A DNA stretch of 28,453 bases, from positions 1 through 28,453 of IMG/VR virus record IMGVR_UViG_3300043410_002471. One strand, written 5' to 3'. The translations under genes were made by a program, and so were the position numbers. Under the pieces are notes generated by a model. That model did not search any database. It saw nothing but the letters and a program-made list of their open reading frames with translations, and had not been told where the DNA came from. This stretch comes from a virus. This document shows positions 19,016-26,314 of the stretch, piece by piece. The first letter of the stretch is position 1, and each line of letters starts with the position of its first letter.

Positions 19016-20375
19016 GGCTACCTCTATTGTTTAGATAATAATTTAAGTCTTCTGGCGTACCCACTCCCCACATGCGCTCAACATCATGGGTTAATATTTT
19101 TTGATTGTCTCCAATAGCCTCATTAAAAATTGGACAAATGTAAAACTCATTGTTAGTTTTTATATTCTTTGCTATCATTTGCTCTGCATATTTAACAAAG
19201 TTTTTTCCATGTTTCCAATAATAAATTCCAACTGTAGCAATATCGCTAATTGGTTTTTTTTCAGCAACCTCCAAAACATGTCCAACTGAATTTATTTTTG
19301 CATAAGACCATTTTGGATGAGTAGATTTAAAAGTAACAATCCCACCATCGGCATTTTTAGTTATCATTTCATATAAGAAACTACGACTACTCCAATCAAC
19401 TACCTGATCAGAATTAGCAATTATAAGCGGCTTATCGTTATCAATAAATTCCTTTGCCATTAATGCCGTAACTGCAGCACCTTCTGTCAAACCACTAACT
19501 TGAACAATATTGCAATTTGGTGTAATCCTGTTTAACATATATTGAAGTTCATATTTTTCATAGTGCTCTTGTTGTACAATATAAGTAAAATTAGCCTTGA
19601 TATTAAGATTGTCTACTACGACCTGAATCATAGGCTTTCCATCAATGTCAATTAAAGGTTTTGGAAAAGAGTACCCAGCATCCCTAAACCTGCTTCCAAG
19701 CCCTGCCATAGGGATTAAAACATTAAGATTATCATCTTCCCAAACTATATTTGTTTCCAGCAGTGATTGGATCGCTTTTTCAATTTTATCTGTGTTTAAG
19801 TCTTGTCTATCAACAATGTCTATCAATCTTGCCTTACTATCTCTAACTGCTAATTTTCCAACAATGCTATCTTCAAAAATAATTGTTGTATCTGGAACAG
19901 CATTTAAAAAAGACATTGCTTTCCAGTACATCTCTGGATGTGGTTTTGGATGGATTACATCTTCATTGCTAACAATACAGTCAACCATATCAAAAATACC
20001 TAATCTTGTTAAACAAGTATCAACTGTCTGCTTAATACTATTACTTGCTACGGCAATCTTAATACCATTGTCTCTAATTCTCTGAAAATATTCTTTTAAC
20101 TTAATATCTTTAATAATATTATTAAAAAGTAATAAGGTTTTTTCTTGCTTTGATTGCCATATTTGATCATAGAGAGCCTTATCCAAACCCTTTTGTTTTG
20201 TTAAAAGTTCTAATTTTACCTTGGTTGGTAGACCCTCATATATCTCTGCTTGCTCGTTTTCTGTAATGATAAATTTTTCATCAAATTCTTTTAAAGCCAA
20301 ATTTAATGCGTCAAAATGCAAAAGTTTGCTATCAATAAGTACGCCATCGAGATCAAATATAATAAGTTTATTCAC
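19008..20375 (-). CDS. HAD phosphatase fused to sugar nucleotidyltransferase
   Basis: A 455-residue fusion starting at GTG 20375, with AGAGG 7 nt upstream. Residues 3-200 form a HAD phosphatase: LIIFDLDGVLIDSK (DxD), IAVASNSIK (motif II), HPKPHPEMYW (Lys) and IIFEDSIVG (motif IV). Residues 225-450 form a nucleotidyltransferase: NVLIPMAGLGSRFRDAGYSF then PKPLIDIDGKPMI, with IIANSDQVVDW as the metal-binding Asp strand. It would activate and dephosphorylate a sugar phosphate. The GT61 gene directly upstream could use the product. Confidence 0.88.
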   Translation of the reverse strand: MNKLIIFDLDGVLIDSKLLHFDALNLALKEFDEKFIITENEQAEIYEGLPTKVKLELLTKQKGLDKALYDQIWQSKQEKTLLLFNNIIKDIKLKEYFQRIRDNGIKIAVASNSIKQTVDTCLTRLGIFDMVDCIVSNEDVIHPKPHPEMYWKAMSFLNAVPDTTIIFEDSIVGKLAVRDSKARLIDIVDRQDLNTDKIEKAIQSLLETNIVWEDDNLNVLIPMAGLGSRFRDAGYSFPKPLIDIDGKPMIQVVVDNLNIKANFTYIVQQEHYEKYELQYMLNRITPNCNIVQVSGLTEGAAVTALMAKEFIDNDKPLIIANSDQVVDWSSRSFLYEMITKNADGGIVTFKSTHPKWSYAKINSVGHVLEVAEKKPISDIATVGIYYWKHGKNFVKYAEQMIAKNIKTNNEFYICPIFNEAIGDNQKILTHDVERMWGVGTPEDLNYYLNNRGSHD

Positions 20376-21315
20376 TGATAAACCTCTTCAAATCACTATC
20401 TGATTCTATTATGTCAATCAGATCCTTAGACTTTCTCATACTTGGGATAGAAACATATTTATGAAACTTAGCAAACGAAATTCCATGATAAACATCGTGG
20501 ACTGATTCAGTACCGCCAACAACAAGGGGGACTGTCAACTCAATTACTTTGCTATTTTTTGGCATAAAAACACAGTTAACAATAGCAGCACTAGTCACCG
20601 ACGCTATAGTTTTTACTGTACTAAAAAATTTAATTTGATCTTCCATATTGGTAAAATCTTCAGGATATACAACTTCAAACCCCATAGATATAAAATAGTT
20701 GGCCAATAGATCCTCATCATCTAGTCTTTCATCATCTTGAAAGTTAAAATTAGATGGATTTTCATTTGCAAAGAAAGCCTCTTTAGACCTATTTGTTTTA
20801 AATTTTTTACGACTTAAAAATACTTTTCTAGTTGCTGGATCATTTGACAGAAATGGGGAAAGTTCTTTAGAAATATTATGAACAGAAGAAACCAACAATG
20901 GATACTCTTTAAAATATTTAAAATTATTAATTAATAACGGTCTTTCCATACTAATTTGTACTGTAATAAATTTAACACCCTTATTTTCTAGCAATTTTAT
21001 AAATAAATGCCATGCAGGTTCCGTAACAGTATTAGTATGCTCAAGATTAATTATAAAAAGTGTATCTTTGTTTTTATAAAATTCTTGTAATATAATAGAA
21101 AAGGTGTCAAAAATTAAATGAAAAAACTCTACCCTTCCTCTAACAAAAACCTTGGGCTCATCTGATATAAATTCATATCTTTCATTGGCTCTATTCCAAA
21201 TTTCATTTGCAACATATCCTGGTGCATAAAATATAATATCTCCACCTTGGAAGGCAAGCACTTTTTCACTTGGATAAAATATTCCATTTTGTTCTTTTTT
21301 ATATAAAAAGGTCAT
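20368..21315 (-). CDS. GT61-family glycosyltransferase
   Basis: A 315-residue protein with AGGAAC upstream. The C-terminal half carries the GT61/DUF563 pattern: RKVFLSRKK, DDEDLLANYFISMGFEVVYP, then EDFTNMEDQIKFFSTVKTIA, and SAAIVNCVFMPKNSKVIEL. Most relatives transfer sugars from nucleotide donors in surface polysaccharide or glycoprotein synthesis. It overlaps the HAD-nucleotidyltransferase gene by 8 nt, so the two are a functional pair. Acceptor unknown. Confidence 0.85.
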   Translation of the reverse strand: MTFLYKKEQNGIFYPSEKVLAFQGGDIIFYAPGYVANEIWNRANERYEFISDEPKVFVRGRVEFFHLIFDTFSIILQEFYKNKDTLFIINLEHTNTVTEPAWHLFIKLLENKGVKFITVQISMERPLLINNFKYFKEYPLLVSSVHNISKELSPFLSNDPATRKVFLSRKKFKTNRSKEAFFANENPSNFNFQDDERLDDEDLLANYFISMGFEVVYPEDFTNMEDQIKFFSTVKTIASVTSAAIVNCVFMPKNSKVIELTVPLVVGGTESVHDVYHGISFAKFHKYVSIPSMRKSKDLIDIIESDSDLKRFISE

Positions 21316-21336
21316 AGTTGTTCCTATAAAATAAAT

Positions 21337-21621
21337 TTACTTATCCATCGTCAAATATTGCCAAGTAGATGCCCACTTGACTTTATCCTTGTGTCGATTA
21401 AACTCCCTTGAAATTTGTCCATTCTCTAAGTATACACCACCCCAGATACCCCATTCCTTTGAAGTAATTCCAACAGCAAAACATGTCTTACTTACTGGAC
21501 ATTCAGAACAAAGTTTATCTATTGCTGGTCTTAATAATTCATCTTCTTCGTATGTATCAAAAAATAAATTAGTATCGTAACCTAGACACGAGCCATGATC
21601 TTTCCACTCTTGTCTACTCAT
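21337..21621 (-). CDS. WhiB-family iron-sulfur transcription regulator
   Basis: A 94-residue protein with Cys12, Cys38, Cys41 and Cys47 (C-x25-CxxC-x5-C) and GIWGG at 58-62, the two diagnostic features of Wbl proteins. They hold a 4Fe-4S cluster and bind the sigma-A factor of actinobacteria. Phage Wbl proteins can repress host whiB genes or block septation. This is the strongest sign of an actinobacterial host. Confidence 0.93.
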   Translation of the reverse strand: MSRQEWKDHGSCLGYDTNLFFDTYEEDELLRPAIDKLCSECPVSKTCFAVGITSKEWGIWGGVYLENGQISREFNRHKDKVKWASTWQYLTMDK

Positions 21622-21624
21622 GGC

Positions 21625-21834
21625 TTACTCAGCAAACTTTGCGGGGATATTCCATCCACTCTTGCCTGGCTCATAGCGATTCTGCAAGTGCCACTTAGAG
21701 TTAATAAACGCTCCATTCTTGGAGGTCCTACCCTTTTCTGATGGAAAAGAATTGACCACAGTCCAACCATCCCAAGACAAACTTCTATTCTTCTTAACAA
21801 TCTGTTCCATTGTTTCTAAATCTTTTACAATCAT
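21625..21834 (-). CDS. conserved 69-aa actinophage hypothetical
   Basis: Start at ATG 21834 with AAGGAG upstream. The sequence SWDGWTVVNSFPSEKGRTSK, then NGAFINSKWHLQ, and GKSGWNIPAKF has a pattern I recall from actinophage hypotheticals (GWxVV, NGxF, GWxIP). No function is known. It partly overlaps nothing downstream; WhiB follows 3 nt later. Confidence 0.72.
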   Translation of the reverse strand: MIVKDLETMEQIVKKNRSLSWDGWTVVNSFPSEKGRTSKNGAFINSKWHLQNRYEPGKSGWNIPAKFAE

Positions 21835-21844
21835 TTTTTTCTCC

Positions 21845-22195
21845 TTAGTATCTAAAAATTCCAACTTCAATATTATTATTTTCTGCAACTTCAACCAGTG
21901 AGGAAACTCTTTCCTTTGGTTGACTCAAAAAAGCAAAGTAGTTAAAAGACTGAATATTTTCTTCAATCCAACTTGGCGGTACTTTATATAATTTAACCTT
22001 TTTACCACGCAACTTTAATCCACGTTCAGACAGATTAACAAATTCAGAGGCCATAGAGTTAATCTTCATAGGCCCTGCTGTATAAATGCTAATTTGGCTG
22101 TCATCGGCAGGCATGTTAGACATGGCAACTGCCATGGCCCTTAAGAAAACATTGTAGTCGCTAAAACTACTAGTTCCCTGAACCCCCACTATCAT
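21845..22195 (-). CDS. SLOG/Rossmann-like small protein
   Basis: Start at ATG 22195 with GGGA upstream; 116 residues. MIVGVQGTSSFSDYNVFLRA... opens a Rossmann-like fold (strand, GxxGT-like turn, helix), then QISIYTAGPMKINSMASEF and a VKLYKVPPSWIEEN segment, ending IEVGIFRY. This resembles YspA/SLOG-type proteins that bind nucleotides or sugar nucleotides. The assignment is tentative. Confidence 0.6.
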   Translation of the reverse strand: MIVGVQGTSSFSDYNVFLRAMAVAMSNMPADDSQISIYTAGPMKINSMASEFVNLSERGLKLRGKKVKLYKVPPSWIEENIQSFNYFAFLSQPKERVSSLVEVAENNNIEVGIFRY

Positions 22196-22592
22196 CTTTA
22201 TTCCCATCTCTTAATTGATCAATTATGAACAACATCTTATCTAATTGTACCTTATTCATATGTGTTGTGTCAACTGCTGTTGTGGTATCTTTATCAACCC
22301 CACCTTCACCAATTTTAGCAGTATAGAAAACATTGTCCTTAATCCAAAACGCATCTTCTCCCACTATCACAACTTTTATATTAGTTTTATTAAAATGTTT
22401 AACTGCTTGAGATTCACCACGCTCTTTTTTAAAAAGCATTGGATCAAGAAATGGGTGAACTAGGTGATGAATTGTGCTTTGTCTATAAATATACGGACTA
22501 AGACGGCTATTATTTTGCATGTTCTTAAAAAATATTTTGCCCATAATAAAAATAGCAAAAAATGTAATTAAAGAACCCAAAAACATTTGCAT
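22170..22592 (-). CDS. N-terminally membrane-anchored protein
   Basis: Start at ATG 22592, 5-6 nt after GAGGTGA; GTG 22601 or ATG 22598 are alternatives. One membrane helix (FLGSLITFFAIFIMGKIFF) precedes a soluble domain: HLVHPFLDPMLFKKERGE, IKVVIVGEDAFWIKDNVFY, and a DTTHMNKVQLDKMLFIIDQL helix. The C-terminus is Gly/Ser/Asp-rich. No family recognised. Confidence 0.66.
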   Translation of the reverse strand: MQMFLGSLITFFAIFIMGKIFFKNMQNNSRLSPYIYRQSTIHHLVHPFLDPMLFKKERGESQAVKHFNKTNIKVVIVGEDAFWIKDNVFYTAKIGEGGVDKDTTTAVDTTHMNKVQLDKMLFIIDQLRDGNKDDSGGSGN

Positions 22593-22610
22593 GCTCATCA
22601 CCTCAACACC

Positions 22611-22619
22611 ATTATATCA
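22611..22619 (-). promoter_or_regulatory. extended -10 promoter
   Basis: On the minus strand, TGATATAAT. The predicted start at 22604 lies 12 nt before ATG 22592, leaving only the ribosome binding site as leader. Confidence 0.58.
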
Positions 22620-22946
22620 GTTTTGTAGCATTATTCTAATGATCTCTTTTAATGTAGTTTTTTTCTGATCATCTAAACCGTCTACATCTGGAGCACTAAA
22701 TGCTTTAGGTGTTAGTGTAACTTTAGGATTTTCTTCTGTTGGATCAACATCTACAAAACCCTCTTCCCAAAGCCCCATCAGTTCATCACGAAACATTGAT
22801 TGTTGTGCCTCATACAACTCTGGACTAAGTTCTTTTAATTTTGGTGTAAATTTATAAAGAATTTCCCCACTAGCAATATCTACAGCAGCAACCTCAATAG
22901 CACCATTTAATATCAAACTCTCAATAAAATCATCTTCATTCAGCAT
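22617..22946 (-). CDS. hypothetical protein, tandem paralogue A
   Basis: A 109-residue protein with GGAGAATTA before the ATG. FIESLILNGAIEVAAVDIAS then GEILYKFTPKLKELSPELY mirrors the next gene's LLLQGAIEVSGFDPSS and GETLYSITDKLESVSPDMY. A C-terminal extension (VDVDPTEENPKVTLTPKAF) makes it longer than its sister. Its function is unknown. Confidence 0.7.
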   Translation of the reverse strand: MLNEDDFIESLILNGAIEVAAVDIASGEILYKFTPKLKELSPELYEAQQSMFRDELMGLWEEGFVDVDPTEENPKVTLTPKAFSAPDVDGLDDQKKTTLKEIIRIMLQN

Positions 22947-23166
22947 TAATTCTCCATTGCATTATTTTTGGTCCAGCATCAATCATCTCATACATGTTTG
23001 ATAAAAATACTGAACGAATATCACTATACATATCTGGCGAAACACTTTCTAGTTTGTCTGTTATAGAATATAGGGTTTCTCCAGAACTGGGATCAAAACC
23101 AGAAACCTCAATTGCACCCTGCAACAAAAGGTGTTCTAGCATTGCCTGTGTCTTTATACTATTCAT
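22936..23166 (-). CDS. hypothetical protein, tandem paralogue B
   Basis: Start at ATG 23166, which overlaps the thioredoxin stop; 76 residues. It shares the LxLxGAIEV...SGExLY...KLexxSP core with the downstream gene, so the pair arose by duplication. It could be a small oligomeric or tail-associated protein, but nothing in the sequence proves this. Confidence 0.7.
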   Translation of the reverse strand: MNSIKTQAMLEHLLLQGAIEVSGFDPSSGETLYSITDKLESVSPDMYSDIRSVFLSNMYEMIDAGPKIMQWRINAE

Positions 23167-23413
23167 CTGAAACAAATTCTAAAAATTGTTCTCTTGTTTT
23201 GGCACCATTCATACGCTTTACCTCACGACCATCGTTGAGTAAGATATAGGTAGGAATTGATTTTATTGCAAATTTTTGAACAAGTTCTGTTTCAGAATCT
23301 GCATCTACAAAAACAAAATCAATAATTCCATCACGCTTTAAATCTTCTGCGACAGGACGTGTACGCTGACATGGATTGCACCATTCGGCTGTAAAGTAGA
23401 GTACGTGGCTCAT
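23159..23413 (-). CDS. thioredoxin-like protein
   Basis: An 84-residue thioredoxin fold: VLYFTAEWCNPCQRTRPVAE (active site WCNPC), then FVFVDADSETELVQKFAIKS, and IPTYILLNDGREVKRMNG with the cis-Pro. At 84 residues it is shorter than cellular thioredoxins (about 105). It starts in an ATGA overlap with the SNase gene. It may reduce phage or host ribonucleotide reductase or other Cys proteins. Confidence 0.92.
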   Translation of the reverse strand: MSHVLYFTAEWCNPCQRTRPVAEDLKRDGIIDFVFVDADSETELVQKFAIKSIPTYILLNDGREVKRMNGAKTREQFLEFVSDE

Positions 23414-23817
23414 TTCCCAGACTTCTTTCTAGCCTTTGCAAGAGCATCAAAATCTTTAACCTTAGTATCTCCAAGATATCCCCACGCATATCCATCTTCA
23501 ATCATTATATCGTTTAGAGATATGGTATTTCCATCTACATATACCCAGCCCAAAATGCGACCATATTTTTCAGATGAGTCCATCTTTTCAGTCTTAATAA
23601 CAACAGACTTAGCATCCTTAAGATGCTTTTTTAGATACTCCTTAGCCTCAAGACCAAGTGCTTTCTCAGCAAGATCTTTTGTACGAGACTCAGGAGTATC
23701 GATACCCGCCAGTCTTACACGAGATGCAAATAGGATATCAAACCCCAAATCAATGAGTACGTCAATGGTATCTCCATCTACAACGTTCTCTACTTTTCTT
23801 ACATAGTATTCATACAT
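23410..23817 (-). CDS. SNase-like nuclease (thermonuclease family)
   Basis: Start at ATG 23817, in a TAATG junction with GGGGGAG upstream; 135 residues. VENVVDGDTIDVLID, SRVRLAGIDTPESRT (Arg and Glu), KYGRILGWVYVDG (second Arg) and LNDIMIEDGYAWGYLG are the family motifs, so the catalytic Arg-Glu-Arg set is intact. There is no signal peptide, so it acts inside the cell, for example on host DNA, or is packaged. Confidence 0.9.
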   Translation of the reverse strand: MYEYYVRKVENVVDGDTIDVLIDLGFDILFASRVRLAGIDTPESRTKDLAEKALGLEAKEYLKKHLKDAKSVVIKTEKMDSSEKYGRILGWVYVDGNTISLNDIMIEDGYAWGYLGDTKVKDFDALAKARKKSGK

Positions 23818-24020
23818 TATTTTCTCCCCCATTTAACTTTATTCCAACCACGCTCATGGAAATAATAAAGAATTGTTTTTGTAAATACCTCAAAACTTGC
23901 AATTGCACTTGCCGTTACTGGCTCTTTGGTTATAACCCATGATATTACAAAAGTATCTGCCGTACCAATAATACGCCAAGTAATTGCCTTTAATGCTGAT
24001 CTCTGTTTAGTTACATTCAT
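23817..24020 (-). CDS. DUF2061 membrane protein, copy 1
   Basis: ATG 24020 follows GGAG by 8 nt; 67 residues. ALKAITWRIIGTADTFVISW, then an FEVFTKTILYYFHERGWNKV helix, match the DUF2061 signature (KxxTWRxxGxxDT and TKxxLYYxHERxW). Two membrane helices. Function unknown. Confidence 0.82.
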   Translation of the reverse strand: MNVTKQRSALKAITWRIIGTADTFVISWVITKEPVTASAIASFEVFTKTILYYFHERGWNKVKWGRK

Positions 24021-24109
24021 GATGGCCACTCCATATTATTATCTTTTGTAACAAAATCCCAAACCTTAGATGCCCATTTCTTTACGTTTTTGCGTAGCCG
24101 ATATAGCAT
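24017..24109 (-). CDS. 30-aa micro-ORF overlapping the kinase fusion gene
   Basis: ATG 24109 lies inside the 3' end of the kinase-nucleotidyltransferase gene, in another frame. The peptide MLYRLRKNVKKWASKVWDFV... is amphipathic and basic, and its TGA overlaps the next ATG (ATGA). There is no clear ribosome binding site, so it may only be a chance frame filling the 45-nt gap. Confidence 0.32.
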   Translation of the reverse strand: MLYRLRKNVKKWASKVWDFVTKDNNMEWPS

Positions 24110-24827
24110 GAATGTCTGCCCCCAAATCTACTTGTTCAATCTTATATCCTACATCACGACCATAAACAATATTGGTAATGTTTGGAAGACGCAAAACCAT
24201 TGCACCATCCATGAATTCATCCTTGGCAATATATTCTTTTACCTGATCAAACTTAAGAGGATCTTTTTCGCTTGTGTTATATGTATTGCGTACACCAAGT
24301 AGAACCTGATCTGTTCTCTTTCCAGCCTCAACATAAAGAGCATGATGTCCCTCATGCCATGGTTGGTAGCGACCAAGCATTAGTGTTGTAGGTGCAGACC
24401 AGTCATGTAAATTAAACTGATTAATAATTATTGATGCCTTTTCATTTGGATCCCATTCATGGCTTATAAAAGCAATATCATAATTTGTTGGCATTTCAAA
24501 CATCTTATTGGTATCTTCAAATCTTCCTTCTTCAATTGTATTCATGAATACTAAAATATCTGGTTTACCAAATGCTGCACGAGTAAGTTCTGTTGGGCAA
24601 ATAAAATCAACAATGACTGGAGCCACTCCTTGCTTTGAAATTAGACGAGCCATCTCCCCCATACGTCTTGCTTGCTCAATCCTGTCTTCAGGACTAAATC
24701 CTAGGTCTGAGTTTACTGTTGCACGAACTTCATCAGCATTTAAATGAACTGCATTAATTCTTTCTTTTAAGGCTTTAGCCAACTCTGTCTTTCCAGAACC
24801 AGGTAGGCCCATAATTTGAATTATCAT
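24066..24827 (-). CDS. APS-kinase-like P-loop domain fused to NMNAT-like domain
   Basis: A 253-residue fusion with AAGGAGTT upstream. Residues 1-140 form a P-loop kinase: IIQIMGLPGSGKTELAKAL (Walker A at 7-14), LNADEVRATVNSDLGFSPED (APS-kinase DxVR-like motif), and VIVDFICPTELTR. Residues 147-253 form a nucleotidyltransferase: LMLGRYQPWHEGHHALY (HxGH at 158-161) and HAISATQKRKEMGI (ISxTxxR). This resembles NMN or pantetheine-phosphate adenylyltransferases. The real substrates are uncertain; PAPS or NAD metabolism are possible. Confidence 0.86.
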   Translation of the reverse strand: MIIQIMGLPGSGKTELAKALKERINAVHLNADEVRATVNSDLGFSPEDRIEQARRMGEMARLISKQGVAPVIVDFICPTELTRAAFGKPDILVFMNTIEEGRFEDTNKMFEMPTNYDIAFISHEWDPNEKASIIINQFNLHDWSAPTTLMLGRYQPWHEGHHALYVEAGKRTDQVLLGVRNTYNTSEKDPLKFDQVKEYIAKDEFMDGAMVLRLPNITNIVYGRDVGYKIEQVDLGADIHAISATQKRKEMGI

Positions 24828-25369
24828 TCCAACTCCTTATTTGGCATTATATCTATGATCAAATGAATTCTATCTTTGTTACTTTTATTATACACTGAAT
24901 GTGGTCTATTATTATTAATTTCCCAGCATTCTCCATATTTCATATTTATTGGCTCACTACCAACTAGGAAAGAAACCTCGTCAGCAGTGATAATTGGTAT
25001 ATGATGTCTTCTAATTTTTGATAAATATTTTCCATTATCAATATGACTTGGGATTCTACTTCCAGCCCTAAGTTTAGTAATCAAAACTTCTCCATGTATA
25101 CCGTCATGAATCTGCTCCAATTCTTTAACAATTGGCAATAATAAACTAATTAACTCGTCATTATCGGATTCTTTTGTTACAGAAAATGGTTCGCTATCTG
25201 GATTCCAATAAATAGAGGATTCAAAAACTGGATAATATTTAGAATATACTCCATCTACAGGTTCCTCATAAAACCATGCTTCTTCGTTTGCAGAAACAAT
25301 TTTTGATATCTCAGATATATCGTATGTCTTTATATATTTAAAATTAAAATTTTCTGCAAGTTTGGACAT
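24824..25369 (-). CDS. aspartyl/asparaginyl beta-hydroxylase-like oxygenase
   Basis: A 181-residue protein with AGGA before the ATG. ITKLRAGSRIPSHIDNGKYL, RRHHIPIITADEVSFLVG, GECWEINNNRPHSVYNKS and DRIHLIIDI match the Asp_Arg_Hydrox family. HID lies at 109-111, the distal His at 157 and the 2OG-binding Arg at 167. Family members hydroxylate Asp/Asn side chains or amino-acid derivatives. It sits between the intact and the P-loop-less kinase genes, overlapping the intact one by 4 nt. Confidence 0.88.
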   Translation of the reverse strand: MSKLAENFNFKYIKTYDISEISKIVSANEEAWFYEEPVDGVYSKYYPVFESSIYWNPDSEPFSVTKESDNDELISLLLPIVKELEQIHDGIHGEVLITKLRAGSRIPSHIDNGKYLSKIRRHHIPIITADEVSFLVGSEPINMKYGECWEINNNRPHSVYNKSNKDRIHLIIDIMPNKELE

Positions 25370-25371
25370 GG

Positions 25372-25887
25372 TTAGTCCTGTCGATATTGAATCACATAAT
25401 CTTTCATTTTTTCATTAAAAGATTGCAATATGAAATCAACTGTTTCTGAAACAGAGTCCGCATTTTTGATAATAAGATCATAGTCGTTGTCTGATGGCTC
25501 TTCCCAATAGTCTAATCTTTGCATCTCGTTTTGACTATGGTCATCAACATTGTGAACTACACGCTCTAGATATCCTGGCAATAAATGAAATTGATCATGA
25601 GGAATTGTATCTACATATACTGAAAAATCTGGAACCTGTCGTCCACCTTCAATACGATACTGTTCACGGGCTTCTGCTGTAGCAAAGAAGCCACTTGTAA
25701 TGATATGCCCACGATTATTGCGATCATATACCTTAGCAACAACACGTAGCCAACGTGCCTGTTGTGGCTGTGTGTGGCCCATTGGAAGATCTTTACTGTC
25801 TAGATACCAAGCATCGATACGGCTTGCTAACTCCCTACCTAATTTTTCACGGGTATCAGCATCCATACCCATTAACTGAATAATCAA
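25372..25887 (-). CDS. P-loop-less paralogue of the APS-kinase-like domain
   Basis: A 171-residue protein starting at TTG 25887, with GAGGAGA upstream. It begins IIQLMGMDADTREKLGRELA where the neighbour has IIQIMGLPGSGKTELAKALK: the same register with the Walker A residues gone. SRIDAWYLDSKDL lines up with ERINAVHLNADEV. The later HIITSGFFATAEAREQYR and VDTIPHD segments match a kinase lid/base region. It should not bind ATP in the usual way, so a regulatory or substrate-binding role is possible. Confidence 0.75.
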   Translation of the reverse strand: MIIQLMGMDADTREKLGRELASRIDAWYLDSKDLPMGHTQPQQARWLRVVAKVYDRNNRGHIITSGFFATAEAREQYRIEGGRQVPDFSVYVDTIPHDQFHLLPGYLERVVHNVDDHSQNEMQRLDYWEEPSDNDYDLIIKNADSVSETVDFILQSFNEKMKDYVIQYRQD

Positions 25888-25888
25888 A

Positions 25889-26122
25889 TTAGTTCTCCTC
25901 TATTCTAGATCTTTCATCAATAATTGTAATTGCAAATTTCATCATCTTGTCATATCCAACAGCATTATCCATAATTGAATTATAGTGGTGTCCACAAAAA
26001 TCTAATGATCCATTAAGACCAGTAACACGAACTAATGCAGCAGCACTACAAGCATCACAACGGTCTTGTGCGGTTAGTTGCCATTCTTTAGTTGCCGAAG
26101 GATGTTCCATCATTGTATTCAT
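25889..26122 (-). CDS. DUF7455 small zinc protein
   Basis: A 77-residue protein. WQLTAQDRCDACSAAALVRV and LDFCGHHYNSIMDNA match the LTAxDRCDxCGAxAxVRV...LxFCGHH pattern of DUF7455, widespread in actinobacteria and their phages. CxxC plus CxHH form a probable zinc site. Function unknown. Confidence 0.86.
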   Translation of the reverse strand: MNTMMEHPSATKEWQLTAQDRCDACSAAALVRVTGLNGSLDFCGHHYNSIMDNAVGYDKMMKFAITIIDERSRIEEN

Positions 26123-26128
26123 AGTATA

Positions 26129-26314
26129 CTACTTCTTTCTATTGTCTGTTGAATAAAATCCAGATCCATTTAGAATGAACCCTGCATTCAAGTATACACG
26201 GACTAACGGCTTATTGCAAGTCTCACACGTATACCCTGGATCATCTTCAGACATAGGCCTAACCTTTGTATATCGTTTAGCACATGACATACAATCATAG
26301 TCATACGATGGCAT
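26129..26314 (-). CDS. FmdB-type zinc-ribbon protein
   Basis: Start at ATG 26314 in a TAATG junction; 61 residues. MPSYDYDCMSCAKRYTKVRP... and YTCETCNKPLVRVYLNAGF with GSGFYSTD match the FmdB/CxxC_CxxC_SSSS zinc-ribbon family. An upstream in-frame ATG at 26344 would lie inside the Lys-rich microprotein gene. Transcription-regulator names for this family rest on FmdB itself; here only the zinc ribbon is clear. Confidence 0.85.
   Translation of the reverse strand: MPSYDYDCMSCAKRYTKVRPMSEDDPGYTCETCNKPLVRVYLNAGFILNGSGFYSTDNRKK

Noticed and set aside
19645-20085. Plus-strand ORF of 146 codons
   Set aside because: It is antisense to the HAD-nucleotidyltransferase gene, whose motifs are intact on the other strand.
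23405-23806. Plus-strand ORF of 133 codons
   Set aside because: It is the antisense shadow of the clear SNase-like gene and has no family motif.
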